A DNA stretch of 50,805 bases from Arthrobacter sp. ISL-65 (lineage in GTDB: Bacteria > Actinomycetota > Actinomycetes > Actinomycetales > Micrococcaceae), in contig NZ_JAGGPN010000051.1 in assembly GCF_018613795.1 (NCBI RefSeq), positions 1 through 50,805 on the forward strand. The letters run 5' to 3'. Below, in pieces: positions 26,653-34,955 of this stretch. The first letter of the stretch is position 1, and every line of letters begins with the position of its first letter. A program made the position numbers and the translations under genes. Below the pieces are notes generated by a model. The model saw only the letters and a program-made list of their open reading frames with translations, was not told the DNA's origin and ran no database searches.

Positions 26653-27147
26653 TCATGGCCGCCAACACAGGGCCGTGAGGGCGTTGCGATTGGCGGTGCG
26701 TTGATGATCGAGTAGTGACCGGGAGGCCAGCAGTATCCTAATCGCGGCCCTGGTACCTGCGGCGCGGGGTTCTGTGACCTGGTCGCGCGGTCGTCCCAGG
26801 ACTGAACGGGCCGCCGCTTCCGCGTCGATCGGATCCGATTTGCCGGTAAGGGCCCGCGATGAGCGACTGGGTGGCCTGACCTCGCCTACGTCAATGCCAG
26901 CGGCAAGTAGGGCCTGGGTGAGCCGGCCTCCGTAGGAGGACGTGCCCTCGACGGCCGCGAAGACCCTCTGCCCACCAGTGCGCCGTCGGATCCAGGTGAT
27001 CGCGCGGTCCATCCCCGATGAGGTGGCAGGGAAGGCCGCGGTATCGACCACGGCGCCTGTGGAGGCATGAACGGTCGTGAAAGTGTGGGTGCGGGCGTGG
27101 GTATCGACTCCAACAACGAACTCAAAGTCCTCGGCGATAATTGCCAT
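26653..27147 (-). pseudogene. IS110-family transposase, N-terminal remnant
   Basis: From ATG 27147 (AGGAGGAG upstream) 164 residues are encoded. The RuvC-like DEDD start is intact: 'VVGVDTHARTHTF' (Asp), 'AAVEGTSSYGG' (Glu) and 'LTGKSDPIDAEAAARSV' (Asp-Asp). The frame then ends after 'RNALTAL' with a few unrelated residues. The coiled-coil region and the C-terminal Tnp20 domain with the catalytic serine are missing. A full family protein is about 330-420 residues. The break near 26672 also truncates a short frame on the other strand ending in 'FFMAANTGP', so this is a rearrangement joint. Confidence 0.85.
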
Positions 27148-27408
27148 CGTGTGTTCTCCTCCTATTGAACCGGACAGGTGGGCAGGGCCTGTCTGGGTTG
27201 CATCGGAGACGCATCTGTAACGGGTCACACCAGAGGCGGACAGTCTTCTGATCAGGTCATCCGGGGCGGGCAGGCCGGTGCCCGGGGAACGGGGCGGACG
27301 CGTCATTTTCAAGACACCGCATACGCGGGTCGGATATACCCTGAGTCACGCCCCACTCTCCGGGACTAGCCTGCCAGCTGGCCTCGGGCCGGCTACTGAC
27401 CATTACAG
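27148..27408 (-). other. non-coding left end of the truncated IS110 element
   Basis: These ~260 bases upstream of the truncated IS110 transposase have no gene and end abruptly where an IS3-family orfB begins. In IS110-group elements the DNA before the transposase carries the left end and encodes the bridge RNA. The stretch has several GC-rich inverted repeats, consistent with a structured RNA. Without its right end and full transposase it should be inactive unless served in trans. Confidence 0.4.
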
Positions 27409-27975
27409 ATCTACCCGCTGGTCACGGATCTTGCCGCCGACGGTGTTCCCGTGGCGGTGACCTGCAGGGTGTTGGGATTCAGCAAGCAAGGCTATTACCG
27501 GTGGAGGGCCAGCCCGGTGACGGAACGGGACTGGGCGGATGCGCATCTGGTCAACGCCGCCCTGGACATTCACGTTGAGGATCCTGCCTTCGGATACCGG
27601 TTCGTCGCCGACGAACTCCCTGAGAAGGGCATTACGGCGGGCGAGAACAGGGTCCAGCGTTTGTGTCGGGACCACGGGATCTGGTCGGTGTTCTCGAAGA
27701 AGCGTGGCCTGAACCGCAGACCCGGGCCGCCGGTCCATGATGACTTGGTGGAACGGGATTTCACCGCCGGGGAACCGAACGAACTCTGGCTGACGGACAT
27801 CACCGAGCACCCGACTGCCGAGGGCAAGCTCCACCTCTGCGCGGTGAAGGATGTCTATTCCGGCAGGATCGTGGGCTACTCGATGGACTCGCGGATGAAG
27901 TCCTCGCTGGCGGTGTCCGCGCTGGAGAACGCGGTGCGTGCACGCCGCCCGGCGACGACTGTGGTGCACTCGGAT

Positions 27976-28270
27976 AGTGAGACTGTCCTTACCGGTATTC
28001 CCGGGGGTCCTTGACTCGGACAGTGATGGACGCGACAGGATGCTGGTGCCGGGTGCGCCCCGGGGTTCTTGACTCTCACTCCGATCGACAGCTGTTGTCT
28101 TTCCCCGGATCTGTCAGTCCCCAGGGAGTACCCGGTGAGGCGCTACGCCTCGCCGCCGCTGTGACCTAAGGAGAGCCTGCGCCAAAGGTGCTCATCACTG
28201 TCTTGTCCGCCGGTCGGTCGATGCGCGGGGCCGTGCCCCTTGCACACCCGATGAACCGGAGGAAGTTGAC
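27976..28270 (+). ncRNA. candidate bridge RNA region of the IS110 element
   Basis: This 295-base stretch before the transposase start has no coding potential and lies where IS110-group elements encode the bridge RNA that pairs with target and donor DNA. Structure is visible: a GAGGCG-CTA-CGCCTC hairpin near 28136-28150. Two related segments, 'gtccttgactcggacagtg' and 'gttcttgactctcactcc', lie about 60 bases apart. The octamer 'aggagagc' occurs here and at the right end. RNA boundaries and guide loops are not determined; assignment rests on position and family. Confidence 0.5.
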
Positions 28271-29380
28271 ATGACCAGAACGCCCGCAACCAGCGACCCG
28301 GACCAGGCACCGACGCCTGTCTTCGCCGGCGTCGACACGCACAAGGAACTCCACGTCGCCGCCGTCATCGACGCCGGCGAGACAGTGTTAAGCACCAGGA
28401 GCTTCCCGACAACACGCACCGGATACCGGGCGATGCTCGCCTGGATCGGAGAGTTCGGTGACCTGGCCCGGATCGGCGTCGAGGGCACCGGATCCTACGG
28501 CGCCGGCCTGACCCGACACCTCGCCAAAGCCGGCGTGATGATCCTGGAGGTCGACCGGCCCGACCGGTCCGACCGCCGCCGCAAAGGCAAGGACGACGAT
28601 CTCGATGCCATCAATGCAGCCCGCGCCGCACTGCACGGCCGACGCACCAGCATCCCCAAAAGCAAGGACGGCGCGGTCGAAGCGCTGCGTGTGCTGCGCG
28701 TCACCCGCGCCCACGCGGTCCGGGAGCGCCGCAGCGCCCTGCAGCTCCTTCGGATGTCGATCGTCTCCGCGCCGGAGGAACTTCGCGACCAGGTCCGCCA
28801 CCTGACCCGGATGCAGCTGATCCGCACCCTCGCTGCATGGCGGCCGGACGTGTCAAACGCGACCGATCCCGTCACCGCCTATCGGGTCTCGCTGAAGTCC
28901 CTGGCCCGCCGCTACCTGGAACTCACCGACGAAATAACCGATCTGGACGAGCTCATCAACCCGATCGTCGAAGCCCTCGCACCCCAACTCCTCGAGCGCG
29001 TCGGAATCGGCATCGAAGTCGCCGGACAGCTCCTCGTGACGGCCGGTGACAACCCCGACCGGATGAAGTCCGAAGCCGCATTCGCGATGCTCTGCGGCGT
29101 TTCACCCCTGCCCGCGTCCTCGGGAATGACACAACGGCATCGACTCAACCGCGGCGGTGACCGCCAAGCCAACCGCGCCCTGCACCTCGCGGTGATCAGC
29201 CGGATCAGACTCGACCCGAGAACACAGGCCTACGTCGCGAAAAAGACCGCCGAGGGACACTCCAAGATGGAGATCATCCGCTGCCTGAAGCGATACCTCG
29301 CCCGCGAGGTCTACTTCATCCTCAACCCCGGCCGCCAGCACATCGTCCCGAACACCAGACAACACCGAACTGCTGCTTGA
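28271..29380 (+). CDS. IS110-family transposase (bridge-RNA-guided recombinase family)
   Basis: A complete 369-residue protein. ATG 28271 has GGAGGAAG 5 bases upstream. The RuvC-like domain has 'FAGVDTHKELHVAA' (Asp), 'IGVEGTGSYGAGL' (Glu) and 'KGKDDDLDAINAARAA' (Asp-Asp). A helical linker follows, then a Tnp20 domain with 'FAMLCGVSPLPASSGMTQRH' containing the probable catalytic serine, and 'NRGGDRQANRALHLA'. All features of an active IS110 recombinase are present. Such enzymes act on circular intermediates with target choice set by the RNA from the non-coding end. Confidence 0.94.
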   Translation: MTRTPATSDPDQAPTPVFAGVDTHKELHVAAVIDAGETVLSTRSFPTTRTGYRAMLAWIGEFGDLARIGVEGTGSYGAGLTRHLAKAGVMILEVDRPDRSDRRRKGKDDDLDAINAARAALHGRRTSIPKSKDGAVEALRVLRVTRAHAVRERRSALQLLRMSIVSAPEELRDQVRHLTRMQLIRTLAAWRPDVSNATDPVTAYRVSLKSLARRYLELTDEITDLDELINPIVEALAPQLLERVGIGIEVAGQLLVTAGDNPDRMKSEAAFAMLCGVSPLPASSGMTQRHRLNRGGDRQANRALHLAVISRIRLDPRTQAYVAKKTAEGHSKMEIIRCLKRYLAREVYFILNPGRQHIVPNTRQHRTAA

Positions 29381-29689
29381 CACTTAGGAGAGCATCCGAG
29401 GGTCACAGTTCCGGTCACGCCGGTTCGTCGAATCACTCCGGCATCACCGGCTCCCAGGATCGATGGGCAGGGTCGGTGCGTGCGCCGACAACGCCGCGAT
29501 GGAATCGTTCTTCTCGTTGCTGCAGAAAAACGTCCTGGACCGCCAGCGGTGGCTCACCAGACAGGACCTCCGACTGGCCATCACGACCTGGATCGAGCGG
29601 ACCTACCACCGCCGGCGACGGCAAAGACGGCTGGGCAAACTCACGCCAATCGAATATGAAACAATCAACCGAACCGCGCTCACAGCGGC

Positions 29690-29905
29690 CTAAGACCCCG
29701 AGTCAACAAAAGCCGGGGCAGTCCCTTCCGTGAGGATAAGCCGTTCCGCTCGGGATTCCGTCAATTCGTAGCGGATGCAACCTTTTTCCTTGTCGACCTC
29801 GCAGACGGCCTTGGTGAGCGCAGCCTCCACCTTTTCCACTCGCCCGGCTTCGGACTGAAAGTCGCGGTGAGGTGGACCTGGTTGCTGGCTGCCTCCTGCT
29901 GACAT
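29690..29905 (-). pseudogene. antibiotic-biosynthesis-monooxygenase-like protein, truncated by IS3
   Basis: From ATG 29905 about 60 native residues are encoded, with 'EAGRVEKVEAALTKAVCEVD' and 'GCIRYELTES', a pattern of small ferredoxin-like ABM/quinol monooxygenases. The frame then runs into the IS3 right end ('GTAPAFVDSGS') and stops. Family proteins are ~95-110 residues, so roughly the last third is lost. The N-terminus also looks altered compared with the family ('SAGGSQQPGPPHRDF'), which may mean another lesion. No function expected. Confidence 0.55.
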
Positions 29906-30038
29906 GGTTTTCCCATTTCTGTTTAGTGCCGCAAAGGGCGCAATTGACATGATCTAGTTCACATGCAATGGTATCAACATCAGACGGTCAGACCAACGGG
30001 CCATGCAGAAATTTTGCTGTTCTACAAGGAAGTAGCTC

Positions 30039-31397
30039 ATGAATCTTTACTCACTGATGCAGAAGCGGACCGAGGAGCAGGGGCCTATCCGTGTTGGCGT
30101 CATTGGCGCCGGTAAGTTCGCTTCCATGTTCCTGACCCAGGCGCTTAACACCGAAGGAATCCATGTCGTAGGTGTCGCCGATATCGATGTGCCCAAAGCC
30201 AAAGGCGCACTGCAGCGGACCGGCTGGCCAGCGGACCGGTACGCCGCGAACAACTTCACCGAGGCGCTGCGCAACGGGACAACCTTTGTCACGGACAGTT
30301 CAGCCGACCTGATCGAGCTCCCTCAGATCGAAGTGATTCTGGAGATAACCGGAAACCCGATTGTCGGAACCGCTCACGCCGTGAAGAGCATCGACAACGG
30401 CAAGCACATCATCATGGTTAACGTTGAAGCCGATTGCATGGTCGGACCGATCCTCCGGCGTCGCGCCGAAGCCGCTGGCGTCGTGTACTCCATGGCGTAC
30501 GGGGACCAGCCTGCGCTGATCTGTGAAATGGTCGACTGGTGCCGGACGGTTGGGTTCGACATCGTTGCTGCAGGCAAAGGCACAAAGTACCTTCCCGAAT
30601 ACAACTACTCCACACCGGACACCGTCTGGAACTACTACGGCTTCAGCGACGAGCAGCTGGCATCGGGTGACTTCAACCCCAAAATGTTCAACTCCTTCCT
30701 GGATGGTACTAAGTCGGCGATCGAGATGGCAGCGGTGGCCAACGGTACCGGCCTCACCCCGCAGGACGAAGGCCTCTTCTTCCCGCCTGCCGGCGTTGAT
30801 GACCTGCCTCACGTCTACCGTGAAAAGTCAGTCGGAGGCATCCTCACCCGCCGCGGCACCGTTGAGATCGCTTCGAGCCTTCACCGTGACGGGACTGAAG
30901 TCGATCGGGATCTGCGCTGGGGCGTGTACGTCACCTTCGAAGCCAAGACCGATTACGCTGTGCAGTGCTTTGCCGAGTATGGCGTCAAAACGGATTCCAC
31001 TGGACGTTACGGTTCTCTGTACCGGCCTTACCACATGATCGGGCTCGAGCTCGGGGTCAGCATCGCTTCGGCGGTACTGAGGGGCGAAGCCACAGGCGCC
31101 CCCACGGACTTCCGCGGAGACGTCATGACCACAGCCAAGAAAGACCTCAAAGCCGGCGAAACCTTGGACGGGGAAGGCGGTTACACCGCTTTCGGCAAGC
31201 TCGCCCCGGCTAAAATTTCGCTGGAGCGAAATGCCCTGCCCCTGGGCCTGGCCCACGGGATGAAGCTCAAGCGTGACGTTCCAAAGGACGGCACCGTTTC
31301 ATGGGACGACGTTGATGCCGACGAGACTCTCCTCGCCGTCCAGATCCGTCGCCAGCTTGAAAACGAGTTCCGCTCCGAAATGCTCCTGACCCGCTAG
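30039..31397 (+). CDS. COG4091-type NAD(P)-dependent oxidoreductase with SAF-like C-terminus
   Basis: A 452-residue protein. ATG 30039 has AAGGAAG upstream. The N-terminal Rossmann fold has 'VGVIGAGKFASMFLTQ' near residue 20. The middle resembles homoserine-dehydrogenase-like enzymes ('EVILEITGNPIVGTAHAV', 'NVEADCMVGPIL', 'YGDQPALICEMVDW'). The C-terminus has the SAF-like segment around 'TAKKDLKAGETLDGEGG'. This is the 'predicted homoserine dehydrogenase with SAF domain' group; characterised function is scarce. It heads a block with a GntR regulator, a proton symporter and a DUF1537 kinase, all on the same strand. An acid-sugar or related hydroxy-acid dehydrogenase is more likely than amino acid biosynthesis. 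Confidence 0.82.
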   Translation: MNLYSLMQKRTEEQGPIRVGVIGAGKFASMFLTQALNTEGIHVVGVADIDVPKAKGALQRTGWPADRYAANNFTEALRNGTTFVTDSSADLIELPQIEVILEITGNPIVGTAHAVKSIDNGKHIIMVNVEADCMVGPILRRRAEAAGVVYSMAYGDQPALICEMVDWCRTVGFDIVAAGKGTKYLPEYNYSTPDTVWNYYGFSDEQLASGDFNPKMFNSFLDGTKSAIEMAAVANGTGLTPQDEGLFFPPAGVDDLPHVYREKSVGGILTRRGTVEIASSLHRDGTEVDRDLRWGVYVTFEAKTDYAVQCFAEYGVKTDSTGRYGSLYRPYHMIGLELGVSIASAVLRGEATGAPTDFRGDVMTTAKKDLKAGETLDGEGGYTAFGKLAPAKISLERNALPLGLAHGMKLKRDVPKDGTVSWDDVDADETLLAVQIRRQLENEFRSEMLLTR

Positions 31398-31477
31398 GTC
31401 AGACCATCAGGCCGACGAATTAGGATGAGAGGGCCGTAGGCGGCGGGCCGGCGGCAGGAATCGATGAGGTGGTCGGC

Positions 31478-32206
31478 ATGACGGCAGAAGCATGGGAACC
31501 GGTACAAAGGGTAAGGACCTATGAACAGGTCATGACCCAGATTGAAGACCGGATTCTGGACGGGCGACTAAAAGCCGGAGACAAGCTGCCCAGCGAACGG
31601 GATCTCTCCGCTCTGCTGGGCGTCTCCAGGCCCTCACTGCGGGAGTCGCTGCGCGTACTGGAAGCCCTGGGAATCGTGGACATCCGCCCAGGGGGCGGAG
31701 CCGAAGGAGGAGCCGTACTGGTCGGCGAGCCCGGGTCAGGGTTCGTGAACCTCCTCAAGCTCCAACTGGCGCTTGGCCAGTTCAAGCAAACCGAAGTCCT
31801 CGAAACCCGCATTGCCCTTGAGACCTGGTGCTGCGAGGAAGCCGCAGAACGGGCATCCGAGAATGACCACCAGGAGCTTGCGCAGATCCTCGACCGGATG
31901 GACGCCCCGGACATTACGACGGCGGAGTTCAACCGTCTGGACGCTGCCTTCCACGTCCGTATTGCCGAATCGACGGGCAATACGCTCACAGCACACCTGA
32001 TGGGGTCCCTTAGGACCGCCATCAACCGGCAAATGATTGAAGCGTACGCCCGGCTTGAGAACTGGAAAGAAACAGCCACGACCGTGAGGCACGAGCACCG
32101 CCAAATTCTCGATGCCCTCCAGCGCCGGGAAGCAACCGAGGCCAGGCAGGCCGTGGGCGAACACATCCGCAGCTTTTACAACATAGGAAAAAAGGTCGAG
32201 GCCTGA
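31478..32206 (+). CDS. GntR-family regulator (FadR/FCD subfamily)
   Basis: A 242-residue regulator. ATG 31478 is chosen (GAGGTGG 5 bases upstream). The winged helix covers ~10-75 ('LPSERDLSALLGVSRPSLRE', 'LEALGIVDIRPGGG'). The all-helical FCD ligand domain follows, with metal-ligand-type residues in 'NRLDAAFHVRIAESTGN' and 'EHRQILDAL'. FCD regulators usually bind organic or sugar acids. Position between the oxidoreductase and the transporter gene indicates control of this acid-sugar operon. Confidence 0.92.
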   Translation: MTAEAWEPVQRVRTYEQVMTQIEDRILDGRLKAGDKLPSERDLSALLGVSRPSLRESLRVLEALGIVDIRPGGGAEGGAVLVGEPGSGFVNLLKLQLALGQFKQTEVLETRIALETWCCEEAAERASENDHQELAQILDRMDAPDITTAEFNRLDAAFHVRIAESTGNTLTAHLMGSLRTAINRQMIEAYARLENWKETATTVRHEHRQILDALQRREATEARQAVGEHIRSFYNIGKKVEA

Positions 32207-32310
32207 ACCAGCTTCGGTGACGCCGGCACCCCGGCTCACCTGGTGCAGCGCCTGCGGCAACGCGGGGCAGGGAATATCCCTGCCCCATATCGAAGGAGAT
32301 ATGAACGCAG

Positions 32311-33636
32311 ATGAGCGCTCTTATGCAAACAAAGGCTCAGCAGGCTGAGCTCGGTTCACCTGACAAACGCAAGGTCGCCATCGGCAGCGCCGTCGGCACG
32401 ACCATCGAAAACTACGACTTCCTGGCATACGGAACAGCAGCCGCCCTGTACTTTGGGACCGCCTTCTTCCCGGGCAGCGACCCCCTGTCCGCAACACTTC
32501 TCGCGTTCGCCACCCTGGCCGTGGGATTCGCGATGAGGCCACTTGGCGGACTCATTGGCGGTTACCTCGGCGACAAGTACGGCCGCAAACCCGTATTGGT
32601 CGGCGCCCTCCTCGTTATGGGCGCCTCCACCTTCCTTATCGGGCTCCTCCCCACCTACGAACAAGTGGGGGTCCTTGCCCCCATCCTCCTCGTTGCAATC
32701 CGCATCGTGCAGGGGCTGGCCTTCGGCGCCGAATGGGGTGGGGCAATCATGATGACCTTTGAGCACGCACCCTGGCGCAAGCGCGGCCAGTACACCGGAA
32801 TCCCCCAGGCCGGCGTCCCCCTGGGCCTGCTGCTGGCAAACCTCGTCTTCCTGGCAACGACCGGCTGGAACAACGAATGGTCCTGGCGCGTGCCTTTCCT
32901 AGCCAGCTCCCTCCTGATCATCGCCGGCATCATCATCCGCCTGAAGGTCAGCGAATCCCCGGAATTCGAGGAAACAAAGGCACGCGGCGAGCTCCTCAAA
33001 AACCCCCTGCTGACCGTGATCAAGGACGACTGGCGCACCATCCTGCGCGTCATCGGCCTCCGCTTGGCCGAATCCGGCGGCTTCTATGTCATCGTCACCT
33101 ACCTGCTCTCCTACATCACCACCAACAAGATTGTTGACCGCCAGACAGGCCTCACCGGACTCGTACTCGCAGCAGCCATCGGCGTCGTCACCACCATTCT
33201 CTGGGGCCGCCTCACCGACGGCATAGGACGCCGCAAGCTTTACCTCATCGGCTGCGCAGGAATCGTCCTCTTCGGCTTCCCCATGTTCCTCATGGTCAAC
33301 ACCGCCGTTCCCTTCCTGATCATCCTCGTCTACATCATCGGCCTCCCGATCTTGCACGACATGCTGGCAGGCGCCCAGGGCGCCTGGTTCTCTGAGCTCT
33401 TCCACGCCAACACCCGCACATCCGGTGCCTCCATCGGATACCAGTTCTCCGCCGCCATTTCGGGCTTCATCCCGCTCATCGCCGCAGCGACGGCCGCGGC
33501 CTGGGGGTGGAGCGGTGTGTCCATCGTCTACCTGGGATGCGGCGCCATCGGACTGATCGCAGCCCTCGCTACCCGGGAAACATGGGGTGACCGGGAAAAG
33601 AAGGCAGTCGACCAACTCATCGAGGCCGGCAACTAG
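32311..33636 (+). CDS. MFS transporter, metabolite:H+ symporter (MHS) family
   Basis: A 441-residue protein with 12 hydrophobic segments. MHS signature features are present: 'GTTIENYDFLAYGTAAAL' in the first helix, 'GGYLGDKYGRKPVL' (motif A) between helices 2 and 3, and 'GRLTDGIGRRKLY' in the second half. Relatives move organic acids such as shikimate, 2-oxoglutarate or citrate with protons. The ATG at 32311 lies 12 bases after AAGGAG. A competing ATG at 32301 starts a 15-codon frame overlapping this start. Probable importer of the acid sugar used by the operon. Confidence 0.92.
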   Translation: MSALMQTKAQQAELGSPDKRKVAIGSAVGTTIENYDFLAYGTAAALYFGTAFFPGSDPLSATLLAFATLAVGFAMRPLGGLIGGYLGDKYGRKPVLVGALLVMGASTFLIGLLPTYEQVGVLAPILLVAIRIVQGLAFGAEWGGAIMMTFEHAPWRKRGQYTGIPQAGVPLGLLLANLVFLATTGWNNEWSWRVPFLASSLLIIAGIIIRLKVSESPEFEETKARGELLKNPLLTVIKDDWRTILRVIGLRLAESGGFYVIVTYLLSYITTNKIVDRQTGLTGLVLAAAIGVVTTILWGRLTDGIGRRKLYLIGCAGIVLFGFPMFLMVNTAVPFLIILVYIIGLPILHDMLAGAQGAWFSELFHANTRTSGASIGYQFSAAISGFIPLIAAATAAAWGWSGVSIVYLGCGAIGLIAALATRETWGDREKKAVDQLIEAGN

Positions 33637-33647
33637 ATCACAACAAC

Positions 33648-33686
33648 CCTCGTGTCCGGGACCCAGGTTGGGTCCCGGACACGAGG
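33648..33686 (+). terminator. 18-bp perfect hairpin between transporter and kinase genes
   Basis: A perfect 18-base stem (33648-33665 with 33669-33686) closed by a GGT loop lies 11 bases after the transporter stop and 24 bases before the kinase start. No T-run follows, so it may be an attenuator or a 3'-end stabiliser as much as a terminator. Confidence 0.7.
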
Positions 33687-33710
33687 CCCACTCCCCCAGA
33701 AAGTAGCACA

Positions 33711-34955
33711 ATGAAAACCGTTGTTCTCGATGACGACCCCACCGGCACCCAATCAGCCAGCGACGTGGGCGTGCTGCTGGACTTCAACCAAGACCTGATC
33801 GCGGAAGCGCTCACGACCTCCCACAGCGTCTACATTCAAACCAACAGCCGGGCAATCGATGAAGAAGCTGCACGGAAACTAGTTGCCCAGGTCAGGGAAG
33901 ACTCCCTGACCGCCGGAGCAAAACTTGGCGAGGACATCCAGTTCGTCCTGCGCGGTGACTCAACTCTTCGCGGACACGTCTTCGCCGAAAGCGAAGTGTT
34001 CCTCAGCGAGAACTCCATCATTCTATTCGTCCCCGCATTCCCCGATGGGGGCCGCACAACGCGGGGCGGCGTCCACTACGTCAACATAAACGGCATCGAC
34101 ATGGCGGCGCACGAAACGGAGTACGCCCTCGACCCGGTTTTTCCGTTCAGTACCGGAAAGCTCGACGACTACGTCAAAGACAAAAGCGGCCGCCCCTCAG
34201 TACTGGTAGGACTCGACGAAATCCGTGCAGGAACTCGCCTTGCCCAACTTCTCGTGTCCGCAGAGCCCGGAACGGTAATCCTCCCAGACGCCGAGACCAA
34301 CGACGACATCCGGCTGATAGCCCGCGCCGTTCAAGAGGCCAATGAAATCGGAGCATCCATCGTTATCCGTTGCGCCGCACCCCTCGCGGCAGCCTTAGCA
34401 GACGTCGAAAGCGCCGGACTTCTGGCGGCCCCGTTAGTGCTGTCACCCAGCCGCACCCTACTGGTCTGCGGGTCCCACACCGCGGGAGCCACTGCGCAAC
34501 TGGCTGCCCTCGAAGAAAACTGGGGCCACCCAAGGTTCATCGACACAGAAGAAGCCCTCAACGACCCCGTGCAAACAGGCCGGGACGCAGCCGAATACCT
34601 CAAACACGACCTGGAAACCAGAGGCTTCGCGATGGTGGCAAGCGGCCGGCACCGTTCCGGTGCCCACAACACGCTGAACCACGGAGAAAGGGTTATGGCG
34701 GCTCTGGCAACCGCCGTCCAGGAACTCGCTAATGACGTTGACATCGTGATTGCCAAAGGAGGAATCACCTCGGCCGAGGTAGCACGGCACGGTCTATCAG
34801 CCAAACGGGCACACGTTCTCGGACAGGTTCTCCCAGGCGTTTCGGTATGGTCCATAGACGTGTCGCCCGAACACGCAGTGACTTACATCGTCGTTCCCGG
34901 CAACGTCGGCAGCGAAGACACCCTGACCAATGTCGTCGCTGCTGTCGGCAGGTGA
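33711..34955 (+). CDS. DUF1537 four-carbon acid sugar kinase family protein
   Basis: A 414-residue ATP-dependent kinase of the OtnK/DtnK (DUF1537) family. The N-terminal domain has 'VLDDDPTGTQSASDV' and 'QFVLRGDSTLRGHVF'; the C-terminal nucleotide-binding domain has 'LVCGSHTAGATAQL', 'IAKGGITSAEVA' and 'VPGNVGSEDTL'. Characterised members phosphorylate D-threonate, L-threonate, D-erythronate or 3-oxo-isoapionate. The aldolase/decarboxylase OtnC, isomerase OtnI or PdxA2 that usually complete these routes are absent, so the substrate is open. The start lacks a strong ribosome-binding site. Confidence 0.88.
   Translation: MKTVVLDDDPTGTQSASDVGVLLDFNQDLIAEALTTSHSVYIQTNSRAIDEEAARKLVAQVREDSLTAGAKLGEDIQFVLRGDSTLRGHVFAESEVFLSENSIILFVPAFPDGGRTTRGGVHYVNINGIDMAAHETEYALDPVFPFSTGKLDDYVKDKSGRPSVLVGLDEIRAGTRLAQLLVSAEPGTVILPDAETNDDIRLIARAVQEANEIGASIVIRCAAPLAAALADVESAGLLAAPLVLSPSRTLLVCGSHTAGATAQLAALEENWGHPRFIDTEEALNDPVQTGRDAAEYLKHDLETRGFAMVASGRHRSGAHNTLNHGERVMAALATAVQELANDVDIVIAKGGITSAEVARHGLSAKRAHVLGQVLPGVSVWSIDVSPEHAVTYIVVPGNVGSEDTLTNVVAAVGR

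Larger units (their letters stand above)
27976..29396 (+). mobile_element. complete IS110-family element
   Basis: A ~1.42 kb insertion in the second catalytic motif of an IS3 orfB. It has a 295-base non-coding left end, one transposase gene and a right end of only ~16 bases after the stop. A long left and short right non-coding end is the layout of the IS110 subgroup rather than IS1111. There are no terminal inverted repeats. The dinucleotide AT lies at both junctions (27974-27975 and 29394-29395), as expected of a duplicated recombination core, though boundaries are uncertain by 1-2 bases. Confidence 0.85.
27409..29693 (+). pseudogene. IS3-family transposase orfB, split by insertion
   Basis: The first part (27409-27975) encodes 'GFSKQGYYRWRASP', the HTH_21-like 'HVEDPAFGYRFVADEL' and the first catalytic Asp in 'LWLTDITEHPTAEGK', up to 'TTVVHSD'. 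The second part (29397-29693) continues 'RGSQFRSRRFVESLRHH', then the catalytic Glu in 'NAAMESFFSLLQKNVL' and 'RLGKLTPIEYE'. Removing 1421 bases restores one frame through the second catalytic Asp motif (HSDRGSQF). The insertion is therefore exact and recent enough that both halves remain free of other lesions. The orfA product needed for full activity is missing. Confidence 0.88.
27409..29720 (+). mobile_element. IS3-family element remnant interrupted by an IS110 element
   Basis: The orfB of an IS3-family element starts at about 27409 in frame and is resumed after an IS110 insertion, ending at 29693. The right terminal repeat follows (about 29696-29720, ending 'agccggggca'). orfA and the left terminus are missing, replaced by the left end of a truncated IS110 element. 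The right terminus lies inside a monooxygenase-like gene, which it cut short. Confidence 0.8.

Noticed and set aside
26527..26678. Short plus-strand frame with 'LTAEQAEELRDAWAELTEAA' before the IS110 remnant
   Set aside because: Protein-like composition, but no start codon and cut by the rearrangement joint; too little to annotate as a gene.
27148..28270. CRISPR array or tandem repeats in the non-coding DNA around the IS110 elements
   Set aside because: Only short imperfect repeats with no regular spacing; explained by IS110 element ends.
32301..32348. 15-codon frame (ATG 32301) overlapping the transporter start, possible leader peptide
   Set aside because: Ribosome-binding site is only 2 bases from this ATG and suits the transporter start at 32311 about as well; no attenuator structure seen.
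32899..33711. 270-residue minus-strand acidic frame over the MHS transporter
   Set aside because: Antisense shadow: the Gly/Asp/Glu-rich composition arises from complementing hydrophobic codons.
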